From the NCBI GenBank assembly GCA_905116865.2, contig CAJHNH020001139.1, forward strand, positions 212,001 through 276,000: a stretch of DNA of 64,000 nucleotides, in the 5' to 3' direction. Both the position numbers and the translations under genes were made by a program. The notes under the pieces are model-generated. The model was given only the letters and a program-made list of their open reading frames with translations. It searched no databases and was not told where the DNA came from. This stretch comes from Candidula unifasciata (Eukaryota; Mollusca; Gastropoda; Stylommatophora; Geomitridae). This document shows positions 9,900-21,194 of this stretch, in pieces (the first letter of the stretch is position 1; each line of letters starts with the position of its first letter).

Positions 9900-11100
9900 C
9901 GCACTTATAGATAGAGTAAAGCCATGTCTGAGAACAACAAATTCCTTCCGTTCTAAGTATATACATAAGGTCTAGTTTTCATGATGTAAACGTACTAGTC
10001 ATAAAAAAACTTTAAAAAAAAAACAACAACGGTGCAGTCTATTCCGCACTCAGTGAGTAACATTGATAACTCATTACTCATCACTTTAAAATTGTTATTG
10101 ACCTTACCTACTACCTAACCTTTTGTTAAGCTCACATACACGCATATACTTCAAACAAATTTTAATTAGAGCCTGACGCTTCCTAGGATTTCCCCTGCCA
10201 CATTAGTGACCTCTTTCCAATTAATCTACTATCCCTGATTATACATGTTTAGTAGACACTGCAGTTTACGCAACGAAACTTCAAAGATTTGAAAAAACCA
10301 TTACAAACATTTTTTTAATTGACGAACAAACATACAATTATCTGGTTAAAATCTGAGACAAGAATTCGATGTCATCTTCAGCATTTCAGTGTTTGATAAA
10401 CAACTAAAGGATCATTAACCGCAATTTCTCGTATGTGATTTACTTCCCTTAGAGAAAGTTGATGAAGTTACTAGTTTGTTACACTGCCATGGAGCATAAT
10501 TTAGCTTCATGAATTGTCTCTTTCTTACAAAGCAACATCGATACATCCTTTTTTTTTTTTTTTTTACAGCTAGCGCTGTTGAGGGAAGGAATAACATTAG
10601 TAAAACACTAATTATTTTGAAAAAATGTGATAATTAATTGTTAACAGGGTTCTGACAGTAGCTTAAGAAACGTCTGCGTGTTTACCAAGCTCTATAAGGC
10701 AAATTACAATAAATAGTTTCAGCTAGGCGGGTGTGATTACTAACAGTAGTAGTAAAGGGCGGTGTCGATTTTGTGGTCATGTCGTGACAAGGGGAAAACT
10801 TGTCTAGTGTGGTAAACAACTGGATAATTGAAGGGGAAGATAGAGGGAACTCGAAGAGAGAAGTTGCTGTTGAGTTTAGCAGTATTACGTTGAAGAATGT
10901 CTGCAAAAGAAATTGTGGAACAGGCGCTTACTCACTTGTCGTCTGCTAGCTGATTGGTCAGGTGTTCAAATCCCTTTCTGGTGTTATGTGTGAACATCGT
11001 TAATTTTTTAAACGGTCTGTATTATTGGAGAAAGACATATCACATTGTAACGTGCATTTAAATAGGACAGTTTTTAAACATACGAGTCTGCGCTACTATC
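9900..11100. other. Non-coding; contains a unit 1/unit 2 shared segment
   Basis: No gene recognised. The stretch at 10170-10560 is clearly similar to 26075-26400 (for example GATCATTAACC then TTTCTCGTATGTG against TTTCGCGTGTGTA, and ATGAAGTTAC), so it belongs to the ancestral duplicated block. A tRNA-like fragment near 10940-10980 ends GGTGTTCAAATCCC. Confidence 0.6.
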
Positions 11101-11108
11101 TTGGAGCA

Positions 11109-11553
11109 GTCATATCATTTGATGCGAGATGAATCGTAGAGGTTGTGATAAGAACTGATACAGTATATTGGAACTGTCATAACATCCGATGCAAAATGTC
11201 TTGTATAGATTAGGACAAGAATCGGTACAGCAATCTTTGAAGTGTCATAACATCTGACACAAGATGTCTAGTAGAGATTAGGACAAGAATCGGTACAGCA
11301 ATCTTCGAAGTGTCATAACATCTGACACAAGATGTCTAGTAGAGATTAGGACAAGAATCGGTACAGCAATCTTCGAAGTGTCATAACATCTGACACACGA
11401 TGTCTAGTAGAGATTAGGACAAGAATCGGAACAGCTGTTTGAGAACTGTCATAACATCTGAGTGAAGATGTAGAGATTAAGAGAAGAATCGGAACAGCTA
11501 TCTTCGAAGTGTCATAACATCTGACACAAGATGTCTTGTGGAAATTAGGATAT
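11109..11553. repeat. 68-bp tandem repeat, about 6.5 copies
   Basis: The unit begins GTCATAACATCTGACAC and contains AGATTAGGACAAGAATCGG. The central copies are almost identical and the outer ones degraded. Confidence 0.92.
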
Positions 11554-11632
11554 TAATCACCAAGGCAAAAGTAGCATTTAACAAGAACTAAACATACTCT
11601 CTATAAATATTTGTCATGGGCCGTCTGGAAAT

Positions 11633-11713
11633 GATGACAACTCTACTGCTGTGTGCGTAGATGACAACTCTACTGCTGTGTGCGTAGATGACAACTCTAC
11701 TGCTGTGTGCGTA
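11633..11713. repeat. 27-bp tandem repeat, three perfect copies
   Basis: Three identical adjacent units, each starting GATGACAACTCTACTGC and ending TGTGTGCGTA. Perfect identity points to recent expansion. Confidence 0.95.
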
Positions 11714-11744
11714 GAAAAGAGTGACAATGCGCAGAATGTGCTGA

Positions 11745-12070
11745 GGCCTCTATTAGATTTAGTTGGTCTTTCTTGCAGAACCAACTCCAGCTTTTGTTAG
11801 CTGTGTGTTATTTTGCTATGTTTCCGTTATTTTACGTTTAGAAGTCTGCCATTGCTTAAATGAGCAGTCGGCTCCCAATACCACTGTCGAAATTACCGCA
11901 AAGTTGCCTGTTGCTAAATCGGCCACAGCTGGTATCTAAAAGGGTACTTCAAAATAACGAAGCGAGTTCGCAACGCTTTAGCCATAGACCGGAACAGAGA
12001 TATCTGACAGCAGTGGAAATGTGGATTTTCAAAGAAGTCCAAACATCATACACGGATAGACAAAAACAGG
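11745..12070 (+). repeat. Dispersed repeat shared with 62.4-62.66 kb
   Basis: Similar to 62400-62660 through matching words such as CAAGACCAACTC/CAGAACCAACTC, GTCTGCCATTG/GTTTGCCATTG and CCATTGCCGAAAT/CCACTGTCGAAAT. The open frame 11860-12087 across it looks incidental. Confidence 0.6.
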
Positions 12071-12189
12071 AGACAGTTCTTCGATAGACTGGCGACAATA
12101 TAAGGATGATTAGCGACAATAAAACTAGTCAAAATGTTTGGGGCATCTCATAATTAGTAATGTACGACTCTGTGACTTAGAGGGTAGAA

Positions 12190-12440
12190 TGCTAAATTAA
12201 AAATTGACATCACAACACTCAGAACACTCCCTTAAGCACCCTCTTCCCATCTTCAGCAGCAATCGAAGAGCTCCAATTCCGATGGCGCCAGTAACTGTCT
12301 GATTCCATCTCGCCTTTCCCTTGCGTGCTGAGCGTCGGCCGGATCCCCTGCTAAGTCCTCGCAGTGCAATTTTCCTCGGACCGTAATGATCTGTTTGTGC
12401 CTCCGCACTGTTCACTAGGTCCCAAAGAGTCCCCACAACG
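12190..12440 (-). pseudogene. LINE 3' end (RNase H-class), relic
   Basis: The minus-strand translation ends in the C-terminal signature seen in several copies here: ARKGKARWNQTVTGAIGIG, then LRLLLKMG and a CSECCDV-like end. Related relics lie at 16450-16905, 17180-17985, 40205-41190 and 48800-49200. The element is truncated and not functional. Confidence 0.75.
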
Positions 12441-12640
12441 TCCAGCTTTGGTTAGGTTTATACAAACGATCAACATCGTGGTACAAGAGTAGTAACCCAT
12501 TAGTGATCAGTTCTACTTCTAACTCAAGCCTGAGCCCGAAGAATCTCAGCCCAGTGAACGAATTCCGTAGCACCAACGGGGATACTAGAATACTTTGGGT
12601 AGATTTTTTACTCCAAAAACATCTAGCTTTGTTATACATG
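12440..12640 (+). repeat. Dispersed repeat R5
   Basis: Carries GATCAACATCGTGG, AGTAACCCATTAGTG, AACTCAAGCCTGAG and GAATCTCAGC. Other copies are at 24295-24505 (inverted), 35825-36215 and 48235-48570. Confidence 0.7.
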
Positions 12641-12794
12641 AATTCAACAAGTCCTCAGAACTGGATAAGAGTGTAGTGAACGATCTTAACAGTTTCATGA
12701 TTCTGGACTACTAGGGTTCGACTTTCGCGTTGAATGGTTTATTCAAAATTTAAAAAAGAACACTTTCTTAGTTTCTCGATCAGTTGTAGGAGAG

Positions 12795-13020
12795 TTACAC
12801 CGTGGAAGATATCAAGAACAGACCCACTACCTTCCCAAAAAGCATGTCGTAGGAGCGGACTAATTAGGGACATCATTCAAAGTCGGAGTACATATGCCTG
12901 AAAGGCAAGGGACCATAAGTCTGCACACGAATAAGCCAGATCTGTAAAACGGTTGTGCACGCCATACTCAGATTCTGGAGCAAGACAAAAGTCCAGAGCT
13001 AGAAAAACATTCAGAGCATA
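12795..13020 (-). repeat. Dispersed repeat R4 (minus copy)
   Basis: Contains GACCCACTACCTTCCC, GCATGTCGTAGGAGCGGAC, CTGAAAGGCAAGGGACC and GGAGCAAGACAAAAGTCC. It breaks off before the terminal segment. Confidence 0.8.
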
Positions 13021-13739
13021 CTACCGTGGCCCTACCATCAAGCCTATCAGCTCGTTCATTCCCACTTACCCCAGAGTGCCCTGGCACACACACACACAAA
13101 TGTAACTGATTCCTGTCAGACGAGATTACCTCAGAGTCTCTACACATTGTCTTCGAACCCCGGATTTTCGATCTTCCTAGGCATTTTCATGAAATCAGTT
13201 AAAAAGTACGCGCAAGAACAAATCTGTGCCTCTAGCCAGGTCATTGTTCTTGTTACCGCAACCACCCCCATAGCAAGGCTCCTAAAAGTGATGATAATTA
13301 TTATATTATTATTAACAGCTCATCAGTAACATAATGATTTATGATTTATAACTTGTATGTACTAAACAAAGGATTGTTTCAAAATGTATGCTTCAGTAAT
13401 GAAGTAAATACAAAACGCATTCCGACTTTTCAAAGGGCTATTGACTGGTTACGTACGTCTCGATAGAACAAAAGTATGGCACGATTACATTCATTAATCG
13501 TCATCGAATACCTCTTTCCGCCATTAAAATGCGTTGGTATCGAAAACTTTCACGGTGAATATAAGGAATTCCAATTCCGGTAAATGTTAGCATGTTCGGT
13601 TCTGCCAGATAAGAAAACGTACTATTTTAACGGAAGTTGTGAAGATATTTCTTTCTGATTGACATTAATATGCTTTCTTGTATTAGAGCATAAGACAGTC
13701 TATTTAAGTATTAATAGTAATAAAATGATAATAACAAAA

Positions 13740-14040
13740 GTAGAAACAGTTAGCAGCAGCAGCAGTAAAATAAGATGCCGTAGAGGTGGTATTAGCAGTT
13801 GTTATCACTGTATCTGCTGTTGTTACTGTTGTAGCTGTCACTGTTGTTTTTACTGTAGTAGTAATATTCGTTGCTGTAGTTGTCGTAGCAGGTATTCTTA
13901 TAGTTATTTTGCAGTGGTTTTCAAAGTTGTAGTAATCGGTATCGTTGTTGTAGTTGTTGCAGTAGGTGTTGTAGTTGCTATGCTGTAGCTGTTCTTGTAA
14001 CTGTTGTAGTTGCTGTTGTTGTTGTAGTTGTTTTGTATTT
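13740..14040. repeat. Degenerate trinucleotide tract, unit 2
   Basis: AGC repeats pass into GTTGTAGTTGCTGTT-type triplets, the counterpart of 985-1290. It creates stop-poor frames on both strands that I reject as coding. Confidence 0.8.
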
Positions 14041-14199
14041 GCGGTGTTGGAGTAGCAAATGCATGCGACTTAGACCCTGGTAATGGTTCATCAGCACTAA
14101 CAGCATCATAGTGATCGTTGCTTGGAGAAAAACCGAGTAATCCAGGTGTTGTCCTCACAGTAAGTCCAGTGTCCTCCCTGTGTGGGCTCCATTGTCCCA

Positions 14200-14405
14200 T
14201 TGCAGGGAAAACGGGAATAGACCCACTCCCCCCCCCCCCCACCTAAATAAGCATGTCGTATGAGTCGACTAACTGGGGTCATGCTTCGAAGTCAGAGTTC
14301 GTTTGCCTCACTCGGTTTCTGAAACAAGACTAAAGTTCAGAGTTTGACGAACAACCAGAATTTTCCGCTATAGTTTACAGCCGCTGAACGTGAAGAAGAA
14401 GCAGA
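14200..14405 (-). repeat. Dispersed repeat R4 (minus copy)
   Basis: Shows GCATGTCGTATGAGTCGAC, AACAAGACTAAAGTTC and TTTACAGCCGCTGAACG, ending in a GAAGAAG triplet run. Confidence 0.75.
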
Positions 14406-14639
14406 AGAAGATTTTCATTTTAAGGGATTTCCAAAACATACACATGGAGGTGACAAAAGTTTTCATTTGGCCAGTGTGTGTGAGCATGAGGATGCGGTCT
14501 AGACAGACAGTGGATTGAGTCATTGTAAAACTCTCCTTTGCGTTTGTAGTCTCCTTCTTGTGTGTCCCAGAGCATGCGGCTGTAGTCGGCAATGAAAGAG
14601 TTGATATATTGCAAGGTTCTGCATTGCAGAAACCTGCTC

Positions 14640-14880
14640 GGTGGATGTCAATGCTCTTAGAGAGACGGGACGTTCCGAGGTTTCTGGAAGCGACTCGTCC
14701 ACATTACTGCTAAGAATACGAGAATTGGGAGTACAGATCTGCTCAACCAAGCGCGAGTGGCACACCGGACGAACAAGAGGTCTTGTCAACCAGCATCGTA
14801 TTGGCACTATTAGAGGTGCGACGTTGATGAATATGTTGAAGGAAGAATCTGAGCACTTATGGATGTGTCCGGAATGATGT
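14640..14880 (+). pseudogene. Possible LINE C-terminal relic
   Basis: An open 78-codon stretch ends EHLWMCPE, which resembles the His/Cys-containing C-terminal region of LINE ORF2 proteins. There is no intact domain and no close copy in this window, so assignment is tentative. Confidence 0.35.
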
Positions 14881-15157
14881 GTTTCATGTCCTCTTAAAAC
14901 GATTTTCAGTGTCAGTTGTTCCCGTCTCTTTGTCGTTCACTGTTTTTGATTGTTCGTATTGAATTAGTACAGATAATGCCACATTTCAAGTGAGAATTGG
15001 TCCATCAAGGTAAACACTGATACAAACGTACACACATACACACACACATACACACACACACACATGTGATGTGAAAAGAGATGTTGATTGATAAAACATT
15101 ATGACAACAGGAAATATTAGAGGTAGAAGAGGTACAGGTACACCCAAACACACTCTC

Positions 15158-15240
<83 letters not shown>

Positions 15241-15242
15241 GC

Positions 15243-15308
<66 letters not shown>
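15158..15308. repeat. CTGT then CT microsatellite
   Basis: About 80 bp of CTGT repeats pass directly into about 65 bp of CT. A short CA tract lies upstream at 15022-15064. It produces spurious Cys/Leu/Ser and Arg/Glu frames. Confidence 0.97.
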
Positions 15309-15312
<4 letters not shown>

Positions 15313-15639
15313 GTTGATTTATGTCTAGATCTTGGTCTAAAAGTCTACAGCTACCATCAGACTCACATGCAGACTGATCTCATTCTCGGGTGGAAATCGT
15401 TTATTGTAGCGTTTTGTAGATGAAACGAGGTTAACGCATGTAAGGTTTCAAAAGAAGCCGGAACTACTTTTTTTGCTTGATCTAGGCAATACGGAGATTT
15501 TTCTGTAATTTTAAAGTTCAAATGACCCAATTTTCTACATCAATGACAGCGAACTGATCCACACTCACATCTGTATGTTTCCTGTGTGAGTTCTGGGGCT
15601 CCTATTTGTGGGCTATTGGGGATGGGGAAGTGCTCACTG

Positions 15640-15872
15640 TTTCCTGACAAGCGTGTCGTAAAATGCGCTAATTAGGGTTTTTTCATCGACGTCGGAGTGC
15701 ATCAGCCTAGGCGGGGGGGGGGGGGGGTGAGGAACCAACATTCTGCACAAAAATAAGCTAGTTCTGTATAAAACGAGTGTGCAGGCAACGCTTAAATTCT
15801 GGAAAGTGATTAAAGTCCAAAATGTGGACCAGGAACCACAGCTGTCCGCCAAAGTTTACAGCCGGCAAACGA
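15640..15872 (-). repeat. Dispersed repeat R4 (minus copy)
   Basis: Contains GCGTGTCGTAAAATGCGC, a long G run at about 15713-15727, AAGCTAGTTCTGTA and TTTACAGCCGGCAAACG. Confidence 0.75.
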
Positions 15873-16274
15873 GTAACATTGGGTTCATTGGTCGTTTGGT
15901 CCCAGCTTTTGTTGCTCTATCTAGAATGGTATGATGAGATTAACAGTGGAGTGTACCTGCACTGGTCAATACCTCTTTTACCTCTAATATTTCCCGCTGT
16001 CACATCTTTTTTTCAACATCTTTTTTCCTATCACATGATCTTAGAACACGGTTGGCCTTCTTTATTATTACTAAAATGTGACCTGTGTCTATCCAACTTA
16101 TCGCGACTGACTACTTCCATCAACAACAAATTGCATTTCTGGTGGCGACTGTTGGCTTTGGCACATTTAGCGACTGTCATTTGCATTAACTACGTGCGTA
16201 TATTTCTTGATTCTGCTGGGATTCATTGTTTATTTACCAAATATTCAAATGGGGCACTGAAGGTAATTTCATTT

Positions 16275-16445
16275 GATTTTCACTGACTCAGGAACGGAAC
16301 AAGTTTTTTGTGACCAGCTTGCAGTGAATTTGAAACCTCCACTAAGATTATATCAGCACTTGATCTTCTCAGTGACTGATTATGGACTAGGACTGCTCGC
16401 TGTCTCGAATAGTCATCTGATTAAACTAAAGCGCATACACAACGC
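16275..16445 (+). pseudogene. LINE reverse transcriptase C-terminal relic
   Basis: The translation VTDYGLGLLAVSNSHLIKL and RIHNA resembles the connection/thumb region after LINE RT catalytic motifs. A minus-strand copy of the same region lies at about 40800-41170. It is directly followed by an oppositely oriented LINE 3' end. Confidence 0.6.
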
Positions 16446-16449
16446 AGTT

Positions 16450-16905
16450 GAGTTGAGTTAAGTCAAGAATTGTCATCACAGCACTCGGGGCATTCCTCCG
16501 CGTGCTCCGTCCTAATCTTCAGCAGCCAGTGCAGAGTTCAAATACTGATGGTACCGGTCACAATCTGGTTAAATGTCCGTCTTGCCTTTCCTCTAAGTAT
16601 AGAAAGCCGGCTGGACCCTCTGGTTACACCCAGATGCCTCATTCTCTCCAGACCATAATAATCTTATTTTTACTGATTCCGTTACTTGTTCCCAAAATGC
16701 CTTGGCCACATCTGTGTTGTCATGTATCAATTCACCATCCAGCGGTGCAGATCCAGCCAATCTGTCTGCCTGTTCATTACCCACCATGCCTGCATGGCCT
16801 GGAGAAAAGATCCAAAGTATGCTCACTACCCGTGACCTTCCCAGTGAAGCTTGCCACTCTGCTCGAAGCATCCCTGTCTTTATCTTTCTCAGTATGCTAT
16901 ACATG
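16450..16905 (-). pseudogene. LINE RNase H C-terminal relic
   Basis: The minus-strand frame carries the RNase H motif PGHAGMVGNEQADRLAG, with the His and Asp expected of the C-terminal catalytic part. The rest of the domain and the RT are missing. The 3' end lies in a TTGAGTTGAGTTAAG run, the AACTC-type tail also seen at 17960-17985 and 40195-40215. Confidence 0.8.
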
Positions 16906-17179
16906 CAGCTGTTCTGGTAATTGTAGGCTGTACCACTTGTGTTTGTGATACATCCTTGGTCTTCCGACTGTTGCAGGTAGTTTCAAGGTGCTGCAGACGG
17001 TCGTACATCAGGGTAGCTGCAAACGTAGATCACTATCTGCATGAAGCGTTGGACACAGTTAAGACTGAGCGGCTGATAAGAGGGAAGTCATGGATGACTC
17101 AAGTAGAGGACACGATCAGACAGGTTTGCATCCTGGAGAGCATTAGACGAGGGGAGGAGTTGGTCAGAATGCGCGTGGA

Positions 17180-17489
17180 ACAGTGAGAACTCAGAGTCAT
17201 AATCATCTCCTCAGAGTCATAATCATACTGAGCCGGAAGTGCAGAGAGTTGCCAGCAGATGCCATGGAGGTGGAAATTCAGCAAATAATTCACGATAATG
17301 CTCGCTCATGTGATGTGATTATTTATACACATGATTCAGTATCAAGATTTAAAGGAAATGCTTGGGGGTTTTTAGCAAAAACTTATGGTCGACGTTTCGT
17401 GAAGAAGAGCCTAACATATACCACAACATCCAGCTTAAGAATGGAGGTGGAGGCGGTCACTGATGTTTTCCACTGGTTAGAAAACACCA

Positions 17490-17535
<46 letters not shown>

Positions 17536-17985
17536 CGTGATTGTAACTGATTCAGCAAGCATGCTAAGGAAGGTGAGAACAGGCATGCTTTGTGCAGAGT
17601 GGCATGCCTCGCTTCGGAAGTTATGGGTTAGGAGCATTGTCCGGATCTTCTTTGGGAATGCCGGCGTGTTGGGAAACGAACAGGCGGACATACTGACTGG
17701 CCATGCACATCTTTGTGGAATACTGATGCATTAACAGACAGACATTTGAACACGTGTAAAATTTAGAGAAGCAAATGGATAATCACAGTCTGGTGAGAGT
17801 CCTGCAGCAAGGAGAGACGAGGGGATCTGGCTGACACGTGACGCTCAGAGGAAAGGCAAGATGGACGTACTGCTACTGGCACCACTGGAATTGGAACTCT
17901 ACGATGTCTGCTGAAGATGGGGGCATAGCGCTTATGGGAATGCCCAGAGTGCTGCGATGTCGGTTCTTGAATCAGCTCAGCTCAA
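17180..17985 (+). pseudogene. LINE RNase H domain relic with internal CA microsatellite
   Basis: The plus-strand frame 17183-17734 shows an RNase H domain in order: IIYTHDSVSRFKGNAWGF (TDGS altered to THDS), SSLRMEVEAVTDVFHWLEN (catalytic Glu), a CA tract of about 42 bp read as Thr-His repeats, then VIVTDSASMLRKVRTGM (Asp), and GNAGVLGNEQAD, where the usual His is Asn. The frame then breaks. The 3' tail ends in AGCTCAGCTCAACTC. At least two catalytic positions are altered, so it is dead. The minus-strand copy at 40.2-41.2 kb has the same microsatellite at the same place. Confidence 0.8.
17490..17531. repeat. CA microsatellite
   Basis: A pure CA tract inside the RNase H relic, between the second and third catalytic motifs. 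Confidence 0.97.
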
Positions 17986-18308
17986 CTCAAATCATCAATA
18001 AAAAAAATGATACATGAAGAAATATAACACATAGTAATACTTAACACTTGACAGAACACAAGAAAATATTGTCCTAGTAGTTCAAAATATGTTGATTTTT
18101 ATGAACACACATTTCACGCTTCAGCGACGTCATGCCAGTCCTCTCTGTTCATTGAAACACCGACGCAGTCTTTGATATCAAATGCTCACACGCCCGGCAG
18201 TAAAGTGTTGCACTCGGTAGCTGAACATTTTTCAGCTTCAAATGAAAGCGCTGTTTAATTATGTTACTTGTGTCGACATGGTATGTCTGCTTGTGTCTCC
18301 TCAACCGT

Positions 18309-19240
18309 CTGTAATAAAGTGGTGTCTGAAATAAACTTGTGTGTGTGTAATAAAGTTGTCTCTGTAATAAAGTTTTGTCTGTAAATAAGTTGGGTCCATA
18401 ATAAATTGTGTCTGTAATAAAGTTTTTTTTCTGTAATAAAGTGGTGTCTGTAATAAACTGGTGTCTGTAATAAAGTGGTGTATGTAATAAAGTGGTGTCT
18501 GTAATAAACTGGTGTCTGTAATAAACTGGTGTCTGTAATAAAGTGGTGTCTGTAATAAAGTGGTATCTGTAATAAACTGGTGTCTGTAATAAAGTGGTGT
18601 CCATAATAAAGTGGTGCCTGTAATAAAGTGGTGTCTGTAATAAAGTGGTGCCTGTAATAAAGTGGTGTCTGTAATAAAGTGGTGTCCATAATAAAGTGGT
18701 GCCTGTAATAAAGTGGTGTCTGTAATAAAGTGGTGTCTGTAATAAAGTGGTGTCTGTAATAAAGTGGTGTCCATAATAAACTGGTGTCTGTAATAAAGTG
18801 GTGTCCATAATAAAGTGGTGCCTGTAATAAAGTGGTGTCTGTAATAAAGTGGTGTCTGTAATAAAGTGGTGTCTGTAATAAAGTGGTGTCTGTAATAAAG
18901 TGGTGTATGTAATAAAGTGGTGCCTGTAATAAAGTGGTGTATGTAATAAAGTGGTGTCTGTAATGAAGTGGTGTCTGTAATGAAGTGGTGTTTGTAATAA
19001 ACGTGCTGTCTGTAATAAACTGGTGTCTGTAATAAAGTGATGTCTGTAATAAAGTTGTGTCTAATAAAGTGGTGTGTGAAATGCGATGTGCCTGTAATAA
19101 AGTTGTACCTGTAATAAAGAGATGACTGTAATAAGGTTGTGTCTGTAATAAAGTGATGTCTGTAATAAAGTTGTATCTGTAATAAAGTTGAATCTGTAAT
19201 AAAGTGGTGTGTGAAATCCGTTGTGTCGGTAATAAAGTTG
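18309..19240. repeat. 17-bp minisatellite, unit 2
   Basis: The counterpart of 3729-4620, with about 54 copies of CTGTAATAAAGTGGTGT. Variants include TCCATAATAAAG. The last 250 bp drift to TTGTGT and TTGTAT forms. It keeps three overlapping frames of 141-219 codons open on the minus strand (18149-18808), all repeat artefacts. The array ends about 150 bp beyond the receptor 2 stop codon. Confidence 0.95.
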
Positions 19241-19307
19241 TAACTTTACTGAGTATTTCTGTTACCTCAGAGTGTCTCCAGAAGATTTTCCGTTTTTTCT
19301 GTACTTT

Positions 19308-19326
19308 TTTATTGCTACTTTTTATT
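19308..19326 (-). promoter_or_regulatory. Two candidate polyadenylation signals for receptor 2
   Basis: TTTATT occurs twice on the plus strand (19308-19313 and 19321-19326), giving AATAAA on the minus strand about 70-85 nt past the receptor 2 stop codon. That spacing suits a short 3' UTR. Confidence 0.5.
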
Positions 19327-19394
19327 GCACAACACTGTCTTCTTCTTCTTCTTCTGCCTTTCTAATCTACCATTAACATGGGCCCTAAACTAAA

Positions 19395-20621
19395 TCACGT
19401 CAAGTCGTTCGATCCTTGGCTGTCGTGAAGGCTTGCTACTTTACGGTTACATCTCGTGCTTTTGAATTTATCAAAGAACGCCTGTCTGTATTTGGAGTTG
19501 AACTTCAAATAGACAAGAATGCTCGTGGTAGTGTTTATGGCGTCCAAGACACCCTTCACGGCACTACATAATTTTAAAAGATTCTCCTCCCCATCTTTAT
19601 AAAAGACATAAGTGACGCTAATACAAACATCAGGGAGCCGGCAGATGACAAAAATGGCCGACACCATAGTCACAGTTTGGATTGCTTGCAGTTCTTTTGT
19701 ACTAGTTTTTATTTTACTTGCAGATGATGATGTTACCTGGTCGCCGGAAATAGAATCATTTCCATTAGAAATTAAAAGATAGCGAGATCGAATTGCCTGT
19801 TTGAGCTTCACACTGAGGCAAACTGTGCAGGATATAACAGTAACTTGTGATATAAATGAGAGCACAATTTTGCAAAATATCTCATAAAAGTTTTGACCTG
19901 TTGGGTTGTTGGAGCGAAAATAATTTCCAAGTCTGGTTCTATTGTTGATTTTATCGTAATACGTATTAGTTCCAGGGCTGAGAAGATTTGGTAGATATAC
20001 AATAAACATCGCAGTGTATATAAAACAAACAATATATTTAGCTCGAAAATTTGTAAAAATACTTTTAAAGATGAAAGGAATGGCGACACAAGCACATTTC
20101 TGAACAGCGTTGAAAACGGTTAACACCATGGCGATGTCGGAAAAACAGAAGTACAGCCATATTGCTTGATAGGTAACGATCTTTAGGGGCTCGAACGGGA
20201 AGAGCCCAACTGATGCATCAAGTATGTCAAAGACATTGACGGTCAGGAGGAAGTACGAATACCAAACGTCGGCGAACGCTACCCCAAATAAGGTAATAGT
20301 AACACTATCGCTGAGACCAATCTCCAGAAATATAGCGATGTTGATGATGTTGGAGACGAGGCTGATGACGCCAAGAAACAGTTTGATGGGAATGTTGAGC
20401 ATTCGTCGGGCAGTAACTAATGGAATGCCAGTGATGAGATATTCCAGAAATCCTGTTCTTTGTATGATCCGTGCTTCCGGTGTTTGGAGGAAACTGTCGA
20501 ACTCAGCCGAAAAATTTGCGAATGTTTCAGCTGTAGCCATGACTACACACACCAACTGTGTAAATGTCAGTGCAAGTGTCAGTGGGCGTGCCCTTGAAGA
20601 TGTAATGTATTTGATAAACAT
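19395..20621 (-). CDS. Class A GPCR, molluscan chemosensory-receptor type (receptor 2)
   Basis: Complete intronless frame of 408 codons ending in TGA. It is the close paralogue of receptor 1: across the segment from FLEYLITGIP to RAKYIVC I count 108 of 142 identical residues. Seven hydrophobic segments lie near 78-100, 106-129, 150-174, 195-213, 245-271, 312-340 and 349-373. It keeps D118 in TM2, QKCACV (174-179), CRLP (327-330) in TM6 and SILVYLKFNSKYR in TM7. Loop 2 has a sequon at N227 and no Cys. As in receptor 1, Met28 (20540) has the better start context (GTC-ATG-G), while Met1 adds a hydrophobic stretch that could be a signal peptide. The longest divergence is in the third intracellular loop and the C-terminus. 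A chemosensory role is inferred from family resemblance. Confidence 0.9.
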   Translation of the reverse strand: MFIKYITSSRARPLTLALTFTQLVCVVMATAETFANFSAEFDSFLQTPEARIIQRTGFLEYLITGIPLVTARRMLNIPIKLFLGVISLVSNIINIAIFLEIGLSDSVTITLFGVAFADVWYSYFLLTVNVFDILDASVGLFPFEPLKIVTYQAIWLYFCFSDIAMVLTVFNAVQKCACVAIPFIFKSIFTNFRAKYIVCFIYTAMFIVYLPNLLSPGTNTYYDKINNRTRLGNYFRSNNPTGQNFYEIFCKIVLSFISQVTVISCTVCLSVKLKQAIRSRYLLISNGNDSISGDQVTSSSASKIKTSTKELQAIQTVTMVSAIFVICRLPDVCISVTYVFYKDGEENLLKLCSAVKGVLDAINTTTSILVYLKFNSKYRQAFFDKFKSTRCNRKVASLHDSQGSNDLT

Positions 20622-20804
20622 CGTTGACGGTAACCTGTTTCTAAAATGTTTTTATATCTGTGAAGGCGCCTGTAATGTTTCCACAAATTTAAGAACGTGA
20701 AAATAATGTTCATCAAATCGGTCATACCACAGCCCAGAATTAATAACGATCATGTTTTCCCGCCCTCTCGGGTTTCGTGAATTCAATCCCTAGTTACAGA
20801 GTTG

Positions 20805-21025
20805 GGTGTCACCGCGGCTAGACGCTAGCCTGCATGCCGCAATGCTTTGAGATCAAATCCACATAGTGACGGATTATTTTTCTATTTTTTCTTTTAAACT
20901 TACCTTAGCTCCCAGGTCGACCCAGCCTAGTAATGTGGGGGAAATAAAGGCGGGCGGTGTGATGTTGACCATACCACCCACCGAGTGCCGCTGATTGATT
21001 TATAAAAGTGTGGGTCCAGCATCAA
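20805..21025 (+). mobile_element. tRNA-derived SINE S1
   Basis: A decayed head (CGGCTAGACGCTAGCCTGC, GAGATCAAATCC) is followed by the family body CTTAGCTCCCAGGTCGACCC and GCGGTGTGATGTTGACC, ending near TTTATAAAAGTGTGGG. Confidence 0.75.
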
Positions 21026-21194
21026 AACGCCACTGGCGTAAAAAAACTCCTATAACTTCCTAGTGAGCCGGGATTATATTTTCAGACTGACCTGGGCGCC
21101 GACATCGTAAGTAAGGAAACAGTCTCCCCGACATGAAGCTCCTTGAATATATGATGCTAACGTCACGCGTTTATAGACCTATTTCTTCTTCATC

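Larger units (their letters stand above)
230..13020. repeat. Segmental duplication, unit 1 (receptor block)
   Basis: First of three head-to-tail paralogous blocks. Segments recognisably shared with the later units, in order: 230-520 (with 13040-13350), 765-940 (with 13490-13700 and 31390-31540), trinucleotide tract 985-1290, CT tract 2143-2241, 2255-2480 (with 15325-15545 and 33985-34210), 2800-2980 (with 15900-16070), 3405-3690 (with 18045-18310 and 36285-36540), minisatellite 3729-4620, receptor 5264-6496, a diverged unit at 9735-9880 (with 24.8-25.8 kb) and 10170-10560 (with 26075-26400). Between these, SINEs and other dispersed repeats differ from unit to unit. The outer boundaries are inferred from where similarity starts and stops by eye. 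Confidence 0.8.

Noticed and set aside
17183..17734. Host RNase H gene
   Set aside because: Catalytic motifs are altered, a microsatellite interrupts the domain, and sister copies with LINE tails occur at 12, 16, 40 and 48 kb.
18149..18808. Three overlapping 141-219 codon minus-strand frames as proteins
   Set aside because: They are phases of the 17-bp minisatellite.
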